From contig CP060502.1 of assembly GCA_024760545.1 (NCBI GenBank), positions 124,001 through 188,000 of the forward strand: 64,000 nucleotides of DNA, written 5' to 3'. The position numbers were made by a program, and so were the translations under genes. Under the pieces are notes generated by a model, which worked only from the letters and a program-made list of their open reading frames with translations, ran no database searches and was not told the origin of the DNA. The DNA comes from Nitrospira sp. GTDB taxonomy: Bacteria > Nitrospirota > Nitrospiria > Nitrospirales > Nitrospiraceae. Numbering within the stretch: position 1 is the stretch's first letter; each line of letters starts with the position of its first letter. Below, one piece after another: positions 42,795 through 51,621 of this stretch.

Positions 42795-43035
42795 AATTAC
42801 CCGAGACGGCCGCCTGCACTTTATCTACCATGACCTTCTTCAACCACTCTTTACCCTCGGTCACACACACATCACTCGAGCGTCTCATGTCGAACCGACC
42901 TCAAGCAACACATGGATGGCCGATCTTGGACCGACCCAAGGACCCATCCTGGGCCCGTTCCAGACCCGATCCGAGGCGATAACCGCCGAGCATGACTGGC
43001 TCATCGAGAATTGGCTGAGAACGACTTACACCTAA
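42775..43035 (+). CDS. Hypothetical protein in the DUF1257 run
   Basis: From ATG 42775 (MTSYRVKITRDGRLHFIYHD) this is an 86-residue protein overlapping the DUF2997 gene by 20 bp. The start of the chain (RVKITRDGRLHFIYHDLLQPLF) suggests a beta-strand domain like its neighbour. No family recognised. The overlap and regular spacing argue that it is real and part of the same operon. Confidence 0.65.
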   Translation: MTSYRVKITRDGRLHFIYHDLLQPLFTLGHTHITRASHVEPTSSNTWMADLGPTQGPILGPFQTRSEAITAEHDWLIENWLRTTYT

Positions 43036-43045
43036 TGAGGTCCTC

Positions 43046-43351
43046 ATGACGGCGCAAGCCCTCCAACACTTGCAACCAGGCCAGCGCTACCGAGTCCGGG
43101 CCAAAGGACACCGAACCCACACCAGAATCTTTCTCTATCACGAGACACGCTTCGGGAACATTCCCTGCGCGGTATTCAGCGCACAAGTCCGAGGTCCGCT
43201 TGATGTCCAGGTCCTCGCGCCAGGCCGCATACGCTATAATGGGTCAACCCCTCCACGGAGCGAACTCAGCGTGCCCCATTATGACCTCGATTTCTGCGAC
43301 CCGATCGGCCCGATCGGCCCTTGCCGGAGTGACCATTCTTCGTTATCATAA
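43046..43351 (+). CDS. Hypothetical protein
   Basis: This 101-residue protein starts 10 bp after the previous gene with a GAGG ribosome site (MTAQALQHLQPGQRYRVRAK). The opening LQPGQRYRVRAKGHRTHTRI looks like a small beta-barrel (SH3- or OB-like). No family is recognised and the C-terminal third is low-complexity (PIGPIGP). Confidence 0.6.
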   Translation: MTAQALQHLQPGQRYRVRAKGHRTHTRIFLYHETRFGNIPCAVFSAQVRGPLDVQVLAPGRIRYNGSTPPRSELSVPHYDLDFCDPIGPIGPCRSDHSSLS

Positions 43352-43355
43352 TCGC

Positions 43356-43637
43356 ATGGATCCTGGATCCCTCTTGATCCAACTCCTCTTAGTCCAACGC
43401 TTAGCCCAAGGCCCTGGGCATATCCAAAAAGTGTGCGCTCAAACAGCCGATCCCATCGCCTGCTACGATGAATGGCGTAACACCCGCGATCTCGGCGATG
43501 CCGTGATGATGGGAAATTGGAACGTGCTCCCCTACAAACCCGGATCGTTCTACCACTATCAAGATCCTGAACCATTACCCCCAGCCGTTCGTCCAACCTG
43601 CGAGCGCCGCTCGACTCCTCCGCAAGCTTGTTATTAA
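43356..43637 (+). CDS. Possible small hypothetical protein
   Basis: From ATG 43356 (MDPGSLLIQLLLVQRLAQG) a 93-residue frame follows closely on the previous gene. It contains two Cys (VCAQTADPIACYDEW) and a proline-rich tail. No family or clear ribosome site is seen. It is included because it fits the packed gene order, but it could be a chance frame. Confidence 0.4.
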   Translation: MDPGSLLIQLLLVQRLAQGPGHIQKVCAQTADPIACYDEWRNTRDLGDAVMMGNWNVLPYKPGSFYHYQDPEPLPPAVRPTCERRSTPPQACY

Positions 43638-43751
43638 CGTAGTGCGGCTCCTCGACACGGACACATACCGATCTCCGAGATCCTTTTCTTGGCATCGACG
43701 CCATCTCACGATTCATCCATTCCGTTTCACCTAATTTGAAAGGAGACTACA

Positions 43752-44138
43752 ATGGCAGGATTCAACAAGACCGTGCTCATGGGCAATCTCACCAGGAACC
43801 CTGAATTACGATTCAGTCCATCTGGGACGCCGATCGCATCGTTTGGGCTTGGCATCAATCGTCGCTGGAAACAAGGAGAGGAACTAAAAGAAGAAGTCAC
43901 CTTTATCGACATCGTCGTGTTTGGAAAACAAGCTGAACATTGCGGGCAATATCTGACAAAAGGAAACAGTGTGATCGTGGAAGGACGGATCCAACAGCGG
44001 CGCTGGGAAACTGAAGACGGTCAGAAACGAAGCAAACACGAAGTCGTCGCCCAAACCGTGACCTTCCTTCCCAAAGGAACCCACCAGCCAGAATCACATC
44101 CGGCGGAAGACCAAGAACCTGAAGAAGTCCCCGCCTAA
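43752..44138 (+). CDS. ssb: Single-stranded DNA-binding protein
   Basis: This 128-residue protein is a canonical SSB. FNKTVLMGNLTRNPELRFSP begins the OB fold, IASFGLGINRRW and VTFIDIVVFGKQAEHCGQYL follow, then GNSVIVEGRIQQRRWE. The tail is short and acidic (EDQEPEEVPA) but lacks the usual D-D-I-P-F ending that recruits partner proteins in chromosomal SSB. It is therefore likely an element-borne SSB protecting DNA during transfer or replication. AAAGGAG precedes the ATG. Confidence 0.93.
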   Translation: MAGFNKTVLMGNLTRNPELRFSPSGTPIASFGLGINRRWKQGEELKEEVTFIDIVVFGKQAEHCGQYLTKGNSVIVEGRIQQRRWETEDGQKRSKHEVVAQTVTFLPKGTHQPESHPAEDQEPEEVPA

Positions 44139-44154
44139 GTGCGCATCACCCGAC

Positions 44155-44532
44155 ATGCCAAGCCAGGTCTTCCAGAACGAAACCATTGTCTTCACGCTGA
44201 TCCAATTAAGGAGCACCTACGCCATCGGTGCCAGAGGGATCTTTTGTCTGCCGTACCTTCGGAAACTACATGCGGCCGGCACAAGCATCCCTATCGAGAC
44301 TCTCCTTGGGATTCCCATCCCTCATGATGGCGAATTCTTTGAATGGTCCGGTAGTGTTTATGTAGAGTACGATGAACCAAATCTCCTGACACCGAATCGC
44401 CTAGAATGGTCTGGATCCATCAGTAAAATCGAACCGACCGTGATCGGGCACTACCTTCTGTCCACAGACGACACCATGGGGCCCATCGACCCCAACGCCA
44501 CCGGATCCACACCCACATTCCCCTCCCACTGA
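44155..44532 (+). CDS. Hypothetical protein
   Basis: This 125-residue protein follows the SSB gene by 16 bp. The sequence (FQNETIVFTLIQLRSTYAIG, then LEWSGSISKIEPTVIGHYLL) suggests strands and no catalytic motif. No strong ribosome site is seen. No family recognised. Confidence 0.6.
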   Translation: MPSQVFQNETIVFTLIQLRSTYAIGARGIFCLPYLRKLHAAGTSIPIETLLGIPIPHDGEFFEWSGSVYVEYDEPNLLTPNRLEWSGSISKIEPTVIGHYLLSTDDTMGPIDPNATGSTPTFPSH

Positions 44533-44578
44533 GCGACTCCGTTCTACTTATGCATTCCTCCTACCCTACGTGGTTCCC

Positions 44579-44746
44579 ATGCGTCCCAAACTCTGGCTTC
44601 TTCCGGTCTTATTTGTCATCCCAAGAAAGTCATCAGACGAACAGACGGTTGCTATCGTCCAAGCCAACGTCGCCAGCCAAGAGCTGGTCATTCAACGATT
44701 TGACCTACAGATCAGCCCTTCCCCATCCCCTTTCGGCAGAACGTAA
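44579..44746 (+). CDS. Possible short membrane-tethered or secreted peptide
   Basis: ATG 44579 to TAA 44744 encodes 55 residues starting MRPKLWLLPVLFVIPRK, a short hydrophobic N-terminus that could be a weak signal anchor, followed by a polar stretch (QTVAIVQANVASQELVIQ). A longer frame also covers this region, so the choice is uncertain. It may be a real small gene or a truncated one. Confidence 0.35.
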   Translation: MRPKLWLLPVLFVIPRKSSDEQTVAIVQANVASQELVIQRFDLQISPSPSPFGRT

Positions 44747-44796
44747 TAGGTTGTACCGATATCTACCGGCTGGGAGGTCAACTACCCCCGACTCAT

Positions 44797-44823
44797 CCCC
44801 TGACTGAAGTCAGGGGTTTCCTT
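44797..44823 (+). terminator. Rho-independent terminator
   Basis: CCCCTGACT (44797-44805), a two-base loop and AGTCAGGGG (44808-44816) make a perfect 9-bp stem followed by TTTCCTT. It lies 12 bp before the start of the next gene and should close the transcript coming from the SSB gene run. Confidence 0.65.
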
Positions 44824-44834
44824 GCGGAGGATCT

Positions 44835-45665
44835 ATGAACACGAAGATGGGGAACCACACAGAGACAGGCAGTCAGAACGGAACAGGCCCCCACCCCACC
44901 GAGGGGTCCCCAATTACTCTCGACCATATCCGCGATCTGCTGGCTGAATTGGAATGGTTCTACACCCGGGATTGGCCGAACATTGCCAGCGATCGCAAAG
45001 TCGCACAAGCCCTGAGTCGACGATCCACCCGCGCCGCCCTCTATGCCGAGGACATCCGGACCGATATCCTCATTCGGATCCAAGGAACCAACATCGGGAC
45101 TGTCCCAGCCCCCGATGCCACCCCCATCGCTGCCCCCTCCCAACCGACCCAAGAACTACTCATCCCCACCACGGAACCTCCAGAGCAGGATGACCCTCCC
45201 TCCGTCACCACAATTCCGCTCAGCGTAGACCGAGTCGAAATCTTCGATTTCGGGACACCGCATGAGCATGAACATCCCCTTTATAAAGATCACAATGTCA
45301 TGCACTTCTGTGCAGCCTTTTACCATGAAGAAGAATTCATTTTTTCCCGCGCACACCTCCAACTCTTACTCACGCCTGCGGGCATTCTGAATTGGTTAGC
45401 CGGCGCCAGGTCCGTCCCCATCGACCGTAACTTTCTCCCGCTGCCCTACCTCCCCGGAGGCGAACTGTTCAATATCCTCGGGCGCGGCATCACCCAACTC
45501 ATCTATGCCAACCAAACTGAACTCAAACTGCGAATGAAGCAAGGACACCGATTCCCCTTAGACTACAAACTGACCGCAATGGTGATCCCAACCACGCCAG
45601 AACCCGGTGGCCACATCACAGTCAGGCAGCCAGAACGTCAACGCCCACTGTGGGTCAAAGCCTAA
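44835..45665 (+). CDS. Hypothetical protein
   Basis: This 276-residue protein has a good ribosome site (GGAGG) and is unrecognised. The first part has a helix (SPITLDHIRDLLAELEWFYT) and a proline- and threonine-rich linker near 90-130. The second half (VDRVEIFDFGTPHEHEHPLY onward, with LQLLLTPAGILNWLAG) looks globular. A His-rich patch (PHEHEHP) is a possible metal site. It is the first gene after the terminator and leads the SSB/zinc-ribbon genes. Confidence 0.65.
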   Translation: MNTKMGNHTETGSQNGTGPHPTEGSPITLDHIRDLLAELEWFYTRDWPNIASDRKVAQALSRRSTRAALYAEDIRTDILIRIQGTNIGTVPAPDATPIAAPSQPTQELLIPTTEPPEQDDPPSVTTIPLSVDRVEIFDFGTPHEHEHPLYKDHNVMHFCAAFYHEEEFIFSRAHLQLLLTPAGILNWLAGARSVPIDRNFLPLPYLPGGELFNILGRGITQLIYANQTELKLRMKQGHRFPLDYKLTAMVIPTTPEPGGHITVRQPERQRPLWVKA

Positions 45666-45940
45666 AGACTCAACTAGGATCATTAGTCCGCGCATTCCCC
45701 CTGCTAGGCGCAGGGATGCGAAGTATCCTCAGTGCCTGAGCACAACGCCAGGAGGGGGACAAGCGGACGGTATGGTCACGGTCCCCGCGTGAATCGAGAC
45801 CCTCTGATCTCCCCTCACCCTCCCGCCTCGTTCCCCATCCCTTGCGCTTCCTGCATACCTCCGTCCAGACAAAGAGATTCGGCCAGGCGCTCCGCGCAGT
45901 CAGTCCTCCAGGATGATCTTCGTCAGGCAAGGAGGACATC

Positions 45941-46303
45941 ATGAAAGACGAAAACTACTGCACGCTCGGCGGACGCATTACTCATCCACCAGGCATTTAT
46001 TCGGCCAGGAACCAAGGCTGGCTCCTCTCCTTCTCCATCGCGGTCCATCTGTTGCACAGTAAAACGCCGCTCTTTATGGAGATCAAAGTCCCAGGAACAA
46101 CAGACCAGGCCAAACTTCATGCATTCGCCGAACGTCTGCCTGTCGGCCGCAAGGTCACGGTGCACAACGCCGAACTGCAAAGCAAAACCTGGATCGATCC
46201 GGCGACCCAAACAGAGAAAGTCAGTTACCACCTCTTTTGCCGTCTCGATCAGATTTATCTGCATGAATTGCCGGCTGCAGGCACGGGCCGGGCAGCCGCA
46301 TAA
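45941..46303 (+). CDS. SSB-like OB-fold protein
   Basis: This 120-residue protein has an SSB-like pattern without the strict signature: NYCTLGGRITHPPGIYSARN opens the fold, then LLSFSIAVHLLHSKTPLFME, FAERLPVGRKVTVHNAELQS and SYHLFCRLDQIYL. The order of strands matches SSB, and it lies next to two clearer SSB genes. There is no acidic tail. A strong ribosome site (AAGGAGG) precedes the ATG. It may be a divergent SSB for the mobile element. Confidence 0.7.
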   Translation: MKDENYCTLGGRITHPPGIYSARNQGWLLSFSIAVHLLHSKTPLFMEIKVPGTTDQAKLHAFAERLPVGRKVTVHNAELQSKTWIDPATQTEKVSYHLFCRLDQIYLHELPAAGTGRAAA

Positions 46304-46355
46304 CAACCAAGAATCGCGATCATTTCATTCGAATACACAGGAAAGGTCTACCCCC

Positions 46356-47969
46356 ATGATTTGCCTCAACCAATATCGTGAGCCGATCGATCTCGAGGAC
46401 AGCCCATTTCGCATGCCGACCACCGTCATTCTGGAACCCCATGACAAAGAAGACGTGGTCTACGACAAGCTCTCGGCGCGCTATGCGAAGCTCATCGAGC
46501 AATGGCAAGAAGAAGAACGCGACCGGTTCTACAAACGGGAAACCCGCTACGAGAACGATCACGAAGAACCCGCATTTCCCATCCTCATTTGCCGATGGGA
46601 GCAGTCCAAACGGGTGAAACCAGAGGTCGTCTTGTTGGACGGCCGGCGTGCCGTACTCCTCGATTCCAACCGCATTCAAACGCAATGCGGCATCCAAGTA
46701 ATCATGTCGCTCGAACTCGCCCAAGGACTACGAAGACAACCCGGCCATACACGCTTCTGCCCCTCGTGCAAAGGGAAACATCTCCCTCCCCTTTCCGCGA
46801 CATCGCTGAAACTCACACCCGTCAGTTCCACCATTCCCTGTACGAAATGTCAGGCCGACTTACGAAGCGCGAGTTACTGGGACGACTCCGACACCCTCGT
46901 CTGCCGGCATTGCGCCCAACGCTATGCACGGCCACTCCACGGACTGACCTCGACCGAGACGTCTGCCAACGAATCCGCGATATCCGACTGGGTCCTCTCC
47001 AGTCAGCCCACCGCGGATCTCCCTGTAGACAGTAGCGGCTCGGAATCTCGCGCTGGCTCTCAAGACCCGGATGACCACGAGGATCTGGAGATCGAGCAGG
47101 ATCCCGGACAGGACCCTGAGGACCTCGGCCTCACCACCGAAGAACCCAGAGACCCCTCCATGTACGACGATCCGGTCACAATGAGCGAAGTGCCGGAAAC
47201 AACCCCTCTCAATCTCGACGAACTTCACCAAGTCCTCCAGCTCGTTCAACACCCGGAGGCTCGGCATGCGAGCACGAACCATCCCATCATTGTCCAGCAG
47301 CTCATTGCTCTGGCTGAGCATCGAATGACTGATGAAGCGAGCGACCAGGAATTCCAAGAAACCTTCAGGGCTGTCGTCTCCGAAGAGATCTCGCACCTCA
47401 GCGATCTCTTGCACGAACCGGCCTATCAGCTCTTTCAGATGTCTCGTTCCCCAATGAGACAAACCTTGTTGGACCGCGCGTTACAAGCAAAGGATAATCC
47501 CACGACCCGGATGGCCGTCTGGGCCGCCGCGGGTCGACTCCTCAAGGAATGCAACCTCCCCTGGCTGAATCACTTCAGCCTGTCTCCACAAGATCTTCCT
47601 AAGAGCAAAGACGAACGCATTCATCACTTTCTCACCCTGCACGCGGAAGACAAAGCCCGCGTGCAACCAATCGTCGATTGGTTGCTCAGTCTCGGCCCGG
47701 AGGATTTATCTATCCTGGCAGGTGACCCGGAATCCACCCATCCCTTTCTCCATCACCCGGATCCATCGGTCTTTGAAACGACCGACAGCCTCATGACCGG
47801 GCTGATTGCCTATCTGGCTAACGATCTTCAACGGTTCCGGGAGAAGAAGGCCGGCTGTCGCTTCAAAGCCTCCGACCATGGACTGGCTGTCGAAAGCCTG
47901 CATGCCATTGCGATCCAACGCGGGCTCATGCCCACCCCGCCGGCTACCACAGTGTCACCCGCAGCGTAA
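46356..47969 (+). CDS. Zinc-ribbon protein with acidic linker (unrecognised family)
   Basis: From ATG 46356 (AGGAAAGG ribosome site) this is a 537-residue protein in three parts. Residues 1-125 are an N-terminal domain (ENDHEEPAFPILICRW, VLLDGRRAVLLDSNRI, QCGIQVIMSLELAQG). Next comes a zinc ribbon with CPSCKGKHLP, CTKCQAD and CRHCAQ near 133-187, and then a long acidic linker (HEDLEIEQDPGQDPEDLG). A helical C-terminal domain follows. The 490-residue protein at 48639-50102 shares the same plan and several short motifs, so the two are paralogues. Neither is a family I can name. A role in handling nucleic acid is suggested by the zinc ribbon and the SSB neighbours. Confidence 0.75.
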   Translation: MICLNQYREPIDLEDSPFRMPTTVILEPHDKEDVVYDKLSARYAKLIEQWQEEERDRFYKRETRYENDHEEPAFPILICRWEQSKRVKPEVVLLDGRRAVLLDSNRIQTQCGIQVIMSLELAQGLRRQPGHTRFCPSCKGKHLPPLSATSLKLTPVSSTIPCTKCQADLRSASYWDDSDTLVCRHCAQRYARPLHGLTSTETSANESAISDWVLSSQPTADLPVDSSGSESRAGSQDPDDHEDLEIEQDPGQDPEDLGLTTEEPRDPSMYDDPVTMSEVPETTPLNLDELHQVLQLVQHPEARHASTNHPIIVQQLIALAEHRMTDEASDQEFQETFRAVVSEEISHLSDLLHEPAYQLFQMSRSPMRQTLLDRALQAKDNPTTRMAVWAAAGRLLKECNLPWLNHFSLSPQDLPKSKDERIHHFLTLHAEDKARVQPIVDWLLSLGPEDLSILAGDPESTHPFLHHPDPSVFETTDSLMTGLIAYLANDLQRFREKKAGCRFKASDHGLAVESLHAIAIQRGLMPTPPATTVSPAA

Positions 47970-48105
47970 CCCACGTTCAAAGCGGCTCTAGGGTCGCCAC
48001 GGCTCATGTTTCACTCATTCCCAGGAGGCTCCATCGTGATCTAAGCCAACCATCATCATCTCAGCACACCAACATGCACTCATCACCCATCAAGGAGTTA
48101 TCATC

Positions 48106-48468
48106 ATGCTCGACAAGAATACTGTTACCCTCATTGGCCGTTTGACCGGAAATCCCGATCTGCGAACGATCACCGTCAATGAAGAGCCAGCCTCCGTCCG
48201 CAATTTCAGCGTTGCGGTCAACGGCATTCGGAAGAAAGGCCGTACGGATCAACCCGTGGAATTCATTCCCATCAGTGTCTTCGGGAAACGGGCTGAGGCC
48301 TGTGCCGCCAACCTCACCAAGGGGAAAATGGTGTCCATCGAAGGCGCCCTGCATTTCTCCAAACGCAAGGTCGGTGACAAAACCGTTCCGGTGGGAGAAG
48401 TCCGGGCCCACCGCGTCGATTGGCTCACAGAGAAACTGCCGGCGCCGGCACTCTCAGCGGCCGCTTAA
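48106..48468 (+). CDS. Single-stranded DNA-binding protein (second clear copy)
   Basis: This 120-residue protein is a recognisable SSB: NTVTLIGRLTGNPDLRTITV, VRNFSVAVNGIRKKG, EFIPISVFGKRAEACAANLT, and GKMVSIEGALHFSKRKVG. It lacks an acidic tail with the partner-binding end. It has a AAGGAG ribosome site. With the genes at 43752 and 45941 it makes three SSB-like genes in under 5 kb. Confidence 0.88.
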   Translation: MLDKNTVTLIGRLTGNPDLRTITVNEEPASVRNFSVAVNGIRKKGRTDQPVEFIPISVFGKRAEACAANLTKGKMVSIEGALHFSKRKVGDKTVPVGEVRAHRVDWLTEKLPAPALSAAA

Positions 48469-48491
48469 TGCCTCAGGGGAATGAAGGCAAA

Positions 48492-48566
48492 AAAAGGGAA
48501 CCAGCGTGTCCCGAATACGATCGACCATCGTCTAATCGTCATTCATGAACAACACGGTTCCCTTTT
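48492..48566. terminator. Likely bidirectional terminator between convergent genes
   Basis: AAAAGGGAACC (48492-48502) pairs perfectly with GGTTCCCTTTT (48556-48566). The run of A on one side and T on the other give a U-tract in both directions. It lies between the SSB gene (plus) and the convergent zinc-ribbon gene (minus). The wide loop of 53 bp is unusual and contains a smaller hairpin (ACGAT/ATCGT). Confidence 0.5.
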
Positions 48567-48638
48567 CCACTGTCAGAGGGATGATCCGGGCCTGACATTC
48601 ATCAGTAACCCAGATCATCCTCCGACCCTCACGTCACC

Positions 48639-50102
48639 TTACGCAACAGCCGTCAGTTGCACTGCTGTCCGAAAGGCCGTTTCGCTCACTCCAAACTGAC
48701 GCGACAATAAACGCACGCCAGCGGATTCTGAACGAAACTTCAAGACACGCTCCCGACACGACCGCATCCAAGACCTGATCTTGATATACACGGGCGGTAA
48801 GGAGCTTTCTTCGGTCCCTTCTGGTAAGAATTGGCGAAGTTCCTCATCAGAACTCTGCACCAACCACGACACAAACTCCTGTTGCTGTTGCGTCGACATC
48901 CGACCACAGCCTTGAGTTAATGTCGCGGCAACCGTCCATACCAGACCAAGACGTTCACATGACACGGCAGACGTCTCATCCGGCATGGTCGACGGCACCA
49001 ATTCTCCACGCATTGTGCAATCCAAGAGCAACCGACGCAAATCACGATGCTCATAGGACGACCAGAACTGCACCATTTCTCGAGTCAGCAACGCCTCCAG
49101 ATCGATCTCCGGATCGTCCAGCTCAGGCGTAGAAGACATGGATTCTGAGTCAGACAATGATTCAGCGCCTTCGCTCATTCCCACCAAAGTCTCCACCAAA
49201 TCACCTGTCTCACTCTCGACCAATTCCTCTTCTGACCCTTCATGCACAGCCTCAGTCTCAACCACGCCATCCCATGACATCGGCAGAAGACTCTCGTCTT
49301 CATCCACTACATCACGGATCGGCGCAGCCAAGAGACTCTGTGTATTCTTCTCAATCATGTCCGGATCCAGCCCCAACAACGTGGTCACGCGTTCCCACCC
49401 ACATAAACAATGGGCAGTCAGCAGTAACCCATCGCGTTCAAAGCTGAGTGAACTCCCCTGACAATGCGGACAGTGAATCTCAGAGTCACTGTTCGCACGG
49501 GAGAGATCTGGTGCCACGGATGAACCAACGTCAGTTTTCGCCGGCAGATGATAGCCATCACACCGCGAACACTGCACCGGTCCTGTAATCCATCGCACGC
49601 GACTCACGGCATCCTGCGCACGCTCCATCTCTGACAGGCGGACAGGAACCTGTAGCCCACAGAATGGAATGGCGCGTGCATGATCAATCCGTCGTGCTAA
49701 TCGACCATCTTCCAATCCCACCACATATCCCCGAACCATTGGAGAGCTCCAAGACAGATTCGGCGAGTCGGGGAGATTGTCAAGGTCGTAGCGATTCTCT
49801 TCATAAGTCCGTTCGTTACGCAATTGGCGATTGCCAAATTCCTGTAACGCCATCTGATACGCACGCTCACGTAATCGCAGCCAGTTCGCCGGCGAAATAC
49901 GAAAGCGCCCAGATTCCAGGAGATGGATAACCTGCTCTAATTGACCGTCATCCAATCGGTCGATTGGTTTCAAGGCAGTCAAACCTCGCTCCAACGGCAA
50001 CCGATTGGTCCGAGACAGCCGAGCAGGAGCCAACGCAATCCGAAGATCGCGCAGGTTGGAATGATTCTGCGTGGAGTAATGCGTATGGATTGACGTAGTC
50101 AT
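48639..50102 (-). CDS. Zinc-ribbon protein with acidic linker, paralogue of 46356-47969
   Basis: From ATG 50102 (MTTSIHTHYSTQ, with AAAGGA upstream) this is a 487-residue protein. Its parts mirror the plus-strand paralogue: ENRYDLDNLPD, GLEDGRLARRIDHARAIPFC and CGLQVPVRLSEMERAQD at the N-terminal side, then CSRCDGYHLP, CPHCQGS and a CxCGW site near residues 181-253. An acidic serine-rich linker (ESLSDSESMSSTPELDD) and a helical C-terminal domain follow. The shared GR-x-A-x-x-x-D, CGxQV and CxxCxGxHLP motifs show common origin, though overall identity looks low. Function unknown. It is oriented against its paralogue. Confidence 0.72.
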   Translation of the reverse strand: MTTSIHTHYSTQNHSNLRDLRIALAPARLSRTNRLPLERGLTALKPIDRLDDGQLEQVIHLLESGRFRISPANWLRLRERAYQMALQEFGNRQLRNERTYEENRYDLDNLPDSPNLSWSSPMVRGYVVGLEDGRLARRIDHARAIPFCGLQVPVRLSEMERAQDAVSRVRWITGPVQCSRCDGYHLPAKTDVGSSVAPDLSRANSDSEIHCPHCQGSSLSFERDGLLLTAHCLCGWERVTTLLGLDPDMIEKNTQSLLAAPIRDVVDEDESLLPMSWDGVVETEAVHEGSEEELVESETGDLVETLVGMSEGAESLSDSESMSSTPELDDPEIDLEALLTREMVQFWSSYEHRDLRRLLLDCTMRGELVPSTMPDETSAVSCERLGLVWTVAATLTQGCGRMSTQQQQEFVSWLVQSSDEELRQFLPEGTEESSLPPVYIKIRSWMRSCRERVLKFRSESAGVRLLSRQFGVSETAFRTAVQLTAVA

Positions 50103-50238
50103 AAGACACATCCTTTCTTGGACACCTCAACTGGGTGCCAGTTATGAAATAGGTGAATAGAAATGAACTACCGAGAAGTACACCGACTGCGAGAGCAGTC
50201 AGGATGGAGACACAGGAAGATGGGCCAGAAACACAACG

Positions 50239-50811
50239 CTACTCCCCCTCATAATTCGCCAATGTGCGAGTCATGAGGAGCGAATAGAAGCGATGTTCAT
50301 CACCAAGCCCGACAGCGCAGAGATCATGGAAGCGTAGCCAATGGCAGTATTGCTCTTCCTTGGACAACGCGGCCCATTCAGCTTCGAGTATCAGCGTATC
50401 GTTATCCTCGTCATAACGTTCAGACGCGACACGACTCGCTTCAATTCGCGCGCAGAACAGTAACGCCTCGCCACTGATTGGACCAAGCTTACAAGCCAAT
50501 GAGACGACTGCATCAGCATAATCGTGCTCCAACTGTTCCGACGACACATTCGAGTCGATCGGAAGTTGTGCCTCAAGCTCATCCAATAATGTACGCACAG
50601 ACACCTGTCGATCACCATCGGAACAGATCACCGACTCGGCCAGACCATATAGTTCCAGCCCTAGTCGTTCTCCATTTAGAGACACACGACGGATTTCCTC
50701 AAGACATGGCACATGTCCTCGGTGTAACCGATCACATGGATGTCTTGAATCCAACAGGGCCATGATAAACGTCGACTGTGATCGTAATTGCGCCTCAAAT
50801 GTGGTGTTCAT
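50239..50811 (-). CDS. Hypothetical protein
   Basis: This 190-residue protein starts at ATG 50811 with AAAGGA upstream and overlaps the next upstream gene by 17 bp. It is mostly helical and acidic (VRTLLDELEAQLPIDSN, EAEWAALSKEEQYCHWLRFH). No family or motif recognised. It ends about 140 bp upstream of the zinc-ribbon paralogue and may be in the same operon. Confidence 0.65.
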   Translation of the reverse strand: MNTTFEAQLRSQSTFIMALLDSRHPCDRLHRGHVPCLEEIRRVSLNGERLGLELYGLAESVICSDGDRQVSVRTLLDELEAQLPIDSNVSSEQLEHDYADAVVSLACKLGPISGEALLFCARIEASRVASERYDEDNDTLILEAEWAALSKEEQYCHWLRFHDLCAVGLGDEHRFYSLLMTRTLANYEGE

Positions 50812-51238
50812 AACATTCCTTTCGATAGACGACCGGACAGCATTCCCACCAAAAGCGGGTGCGAGATCCGATCTGACCAGTTAATTCATGGTTGAGTAAG
50901 CGGATTTGCGCATCGACGTCCAATTCACGGAACTTCATCTGCGCCAATCGCTCACGATGGGTGAGATAGACAGGCCGGACTCCATCATCATCCGATTCAT
51001 AGACGACGTAGAGCACCTGCAGATCGACCGGCACAGCAATCAGCGACGCAATGGGGATCTCCACTACTCGCCAACACCGTGCACCATTCATCTCCTGCAG
51101 AATCATCTGATCACTGAGATAATGGTCAGCGACAGTTCGATCAGGACAGATCGCTTGAATCAATCCATCCCGATCCGAATGCACCGTTCCATCTATCACA
51201 GCATAGACCACGGCCCGTTCGACGATAGACGTCTTCAT
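50795..51238 (-). CDS. Hypothetical protein
   Basis: This 147-residue protein has a strong ribosome site (AAGGAG) before ATG 51238. It looks like a mixed alpha/beta domain (VVYAVIDGTVHSDRDGLIQA, IPIASLIAVPVDLQVLYVVY). No family recognised. It is the first of a three-gene minus-strand set that ends with the zinc-ribbon paralogue. Confidence 0.65.
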   Translation of the reverse strand: MKTSIVERAVVYAVIDGTVHSDRDGLIQAICPDRTVADHYLSDQMILQEMNGARCWRVVEIPIASLIAVPVDLQVLYVVYESDDDGVRPVYLTHRERLAQMKFRELDVDAQIRLLNHELTGQIGSRTRFWWECCPVVYRKECYEHHI

Positions 51239-51345
51239 AACGACACTCCTTGTTATAAATTAAGTGAGAAAACGAGTTGGATAGGACCGCACTAGTCCAA
51301 CTCCGAAGGCTGTGCTAGAGTAGTGGCAACAACCCGAGAGTCGAC

Positions 51346-51621
51346 ATGGTGAATCGGCCTTTATTGAAGGTGCAGCGACAACTCAATCGGTTCATCGACA
51401 GTCGCAAAGGCTTCTGGACGACGAACGCAACGTTTGTCGGAACAGATAGGTATTTGATGATTGGAGATCCGGCGAAGAAACTCTCAGCGATGTTGGCCAA
51501 CTTGAAACGTCAGCATCGGTTCACACCGACACAAACCAAACAAGCTGATCGAATCACAGCCGCAATTGCTTCTTTATCTCGGCAGCCAGTTCGATCGAGG
51601 ACACATCGCGCTGCGTCTTAA
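51346..51621 (+). CDS. Small basic hypothetical protein
   Basis: This 91-residue, strongly basic protein starts at ATG 51346 (MVNRPLLKVQRQLNRFIDSR). The charge suggests nucleic-acid binding. No family recognised. Its end overlaps the end of the convergent gene at 51554-51802 by 68 bp, so one of the two may be shorter than drawn. Confidence 0.5.
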   Translation: MVNRPLLKVQRQLNRFIDSRKGFWTTNATFVGTDRYLMIGDPAKKLSAMLANLKRQHRFTPTQTKQADRITAAIASLSRQPVRSRTHRAAS

